A stretch of DNA of 5,883 nucleotides from Pseudomonadota bacterium. GTDB taxonomy: Bacteria > Pseudomonadota > Gammaproteobacteria > Steroidobacterales > Steroidobacteraceae. Shown here piece by piece: positions 4,617 to 5,883 of the stretch (positions within the stretch are counted from its first letter, which is position 1; each line of letters begins with the position of its first letter). The notes under the pieces were generated by a model. It ran no database searches and was not told the origin of the DNA. It worked only from the letters and a program-made list of their open reading frames with translations. Where the stretch lies: NCBI GenBank assembly GCA_021820785.1, contig JAKADE010000193.1, forward strand, positions 1 through 5,883, read 5' to 3'. A program made the position numbers and the translations under genes.

Positions 4617-5883
4617 CGGACGTTCTTGAACTGCCAGGGATCGGAGGCGTCGATGTCCTCGGGGAACAGCCGGCCGCGCTCGTGCAGGGGTGTCCAGTCC
4701 GTGTACTGCCCGACCACCGGTCCGAGATAGGGCCGGCAGATCTCCAGGTTGCGTTCGAAATCCATCTCCTCGGGCTCGACGATGCCCCGGTTGGGGTTCT
4801 CCATCGCCCAGATCACCCCCGAGAGCACCGCGACGGTGACCTGCAGGCTGGTGGCGTTGTTCCACGGCGCGAGCTGACGCGCCTCACCGATCGACAGCTG
4901 CGAGCCATACCAGTAGGCATTTTTCTTGTGCCCGGCGAGCAGCACGCCGAGCTCATCGATACCGGTGACGATCTCGTTCATCAGCAGCCGCTGGCGTTCC
5001 TGCTGCACGTAGTTGCGCCCGGCGAACTCGTGCACCGACATCACCGCCTGGTCGCAGGGGTGATAGGCGTAATGCACCGTCGGACGGTAGACGACCTGCG
5101 AGCCCTCGCGCACGGTGAGGTAATCGGCGATCGAGATCGCCTCGCCGTGCGTGATGCAGAAGCCGTAGAAATGGCCGGCGCGCGGCGTCCAGGTGCGCAC
5201 CCGGGTCGCCGCACCCGGCTGCATCAGGTAGATCGCCGCCTGGCAGCCGGACTCGTGCCGCTTGCCGTCACGCGGGAAATTCCGCTCGTGCGTGCCCCAG
5301 CCCATCTCACAGGGCTGCGAACCCTCGCTCACGAACCCATCGATCGACCAGGTGTTGACGAACTCGCCGGGCTCCTTCGGCAGGTTGGTGCGCTGGGAAT
5401 CGCGCTCGGCGACGTGAATGACCTTCACACCGAGCTGGTGGGCGAGCGCGGCCCATTCGGCGCGCGAGCCGGGCGTGCGGACGTCCATGCCCGTGTCGGC
5501 CGCAATATTCAGCATCGCCTGCTTCACCAGATGGGAGACCAGGCCGGGATTGGCGCCGTGGGTGAGCACCGCGGTCGGCGCGCGCTCGTTACCGGCGCGC
5601 AGCGCGAGCGCCTCCTCGCGCAGCGCGTAATTGGTGCGCCGCCCGGCCGGGACGGTCGGATCGGTGTACCCGCCGGGCCAGGGCTCGATGCAGGTGTCGA
5701 GATACATCGCGCCCTTCTCCCAGCACAGCTTCACCAGCGCCAGGCTCGAGACGTTCACCGACACGTTGACGAGAAAATCGCCCCGTCCGAGCAGCGGGCC
5801 GAGCACGCGGCGGTAGTTCTCGCGCGTCAGCGGCTCGCGGATGAAACGCACGCCGTACTGCTCGGCCTCCGCGTTGCCCTTGT
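4604..5883 (-). CDS. hss: homospermidine synthase, 5' end outside the window
   Basis: This NAD-dependent enzyme of polyamine biosynthesis makes sym-homospermidine from putrescine (two putrescines, or putrescine plus spermidine) and acts in the cytoplasm. About 425 residues are visible, and the frame stays open to the right edge. A GTG at 5851 is only an internal valine in QYGVRFIREPLTREN. Roughly the first 50 residues, with the Rossmann glycine motif, lie outside; bacterial Hss is about 480 residues. Conserved blocks include YLDTCIEPWPGGY, THGANPGLVSHLVKQA, IHVAERDSQR, VNTWSIDGFVSEG, CEMGWGTHE, VHYAYHPCDQAV, IDELGVLLAGHKKNAYWYG and the end DIDASDPWQFKNVRVAW. The active-site residues I recall from the Blastochloris viridis enzyme (Glu117, Glu210, Trp229, Glu237) all have counterparts at visible residues 66, 159, 178 and 186, with one constant offset. 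The enzyme therefore looks functional. Any operon partner would lie upstream, outside the window. Confidence 0.95.
   Translation of the reverse strand, partial: KGNAEAEQYGVRFIREPLTRENYRRVLGPLLGRGDFLVNVSVNVSSLALVKLCWEKGAMYLDTCIEPWPGGYTDPTVPAGRRTNYALREEALALRAGNERAPTAVLTHGANPGLVSHLVKQAMLNIAADTGMDVRTPGSRAEWAALAHQLGVKVIHVAERDSQRTNLPKEPGEFVNTWSIDGFVSEGSQPCEMGWGTHERNFPRDGKRHESGCQAAIYLMQPGAATRVRTWTPRAGHFYGFCITHGEAISIADYLTVREGSQVVYRPTVHYAYHPCDQAVMSVHEFAGRNYVQQERQRLLMNEIVTGIDELGVLLAGHKKNAYWYGSQLSIGEARQLAPWNNATSLQVTVAVLSGVIWAMENPNRGIVEPEEMDFERNLEICRPYLGPVVGQYTDWTPLHERGRLFPEDIDASDPWQFKNVRVAW

Overview
The window is GC-rich throughout, and its proteins most resemble those of a high-GC proteobacterium. The GreB and the LysM-type L,D-transpeptidase point to Gammaproteobacteria (perhaps Nevskiales/Chromatiales-like). 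That placement is an inference from protein style, not from a marker gene. I see no rRNA, tRNA, CRISPR array, IS element, integrase or att-like repeat. Composition looks uniform, so this reads as chromosome rather than a fresh insertion.

Layout. Positions 1-35 (-) may hold the first codons of a gene running off the left edge. Positions 96-674 (-) encode a small alpha/beta hydrolase, and 727-2313 (-) a 528-residue protein of the contractile phage-tail / injection-system sheath family. Positions 2420-3652 (-) encode an exported LysM + YkuD L,D-transpeptidase. These genes all read leftward. Next come a strong intrinsic terminator (3703-3734, -) and a 68-residue gene of unknown function (3780-3986, -). 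The transcript-cleavage factor GreB (4095-4598, +) is divergent from the small gene. Homospermidine synthase (4604 to beyond the right edge, -) converges on greB with only 5 bp between the stop codons, and a nested hairpin spans both stops. No gene-free stretch exceeds 130 bp.

How it fits together. greB (transcription) and hss (polyamine synthesis) are housekeeping genes that happen to be neighbours. The L,D-transpeptidase acts on periplasmic peptidoglycan. The unexpected element is the sheath-family gene. It keeps the fold-defining blocks of contractile sheaths, but no tube, baseplate, spike, ATPase or terminator protein is in the window, and its neighbours are ordinary chromosomal genes. 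It lies 52 bp upstream of the hydrolase and probably shares a transcript with it. It has a poorly conserved N-terminal arm, lacks one motif usual in injection-system sheaths, and carries a C-terminal tail beyond the usual end. It is the best candidate here for something undescribed: either a domesticated stand-alone sheath or an outlying part of an injection system encoded elsewhere.
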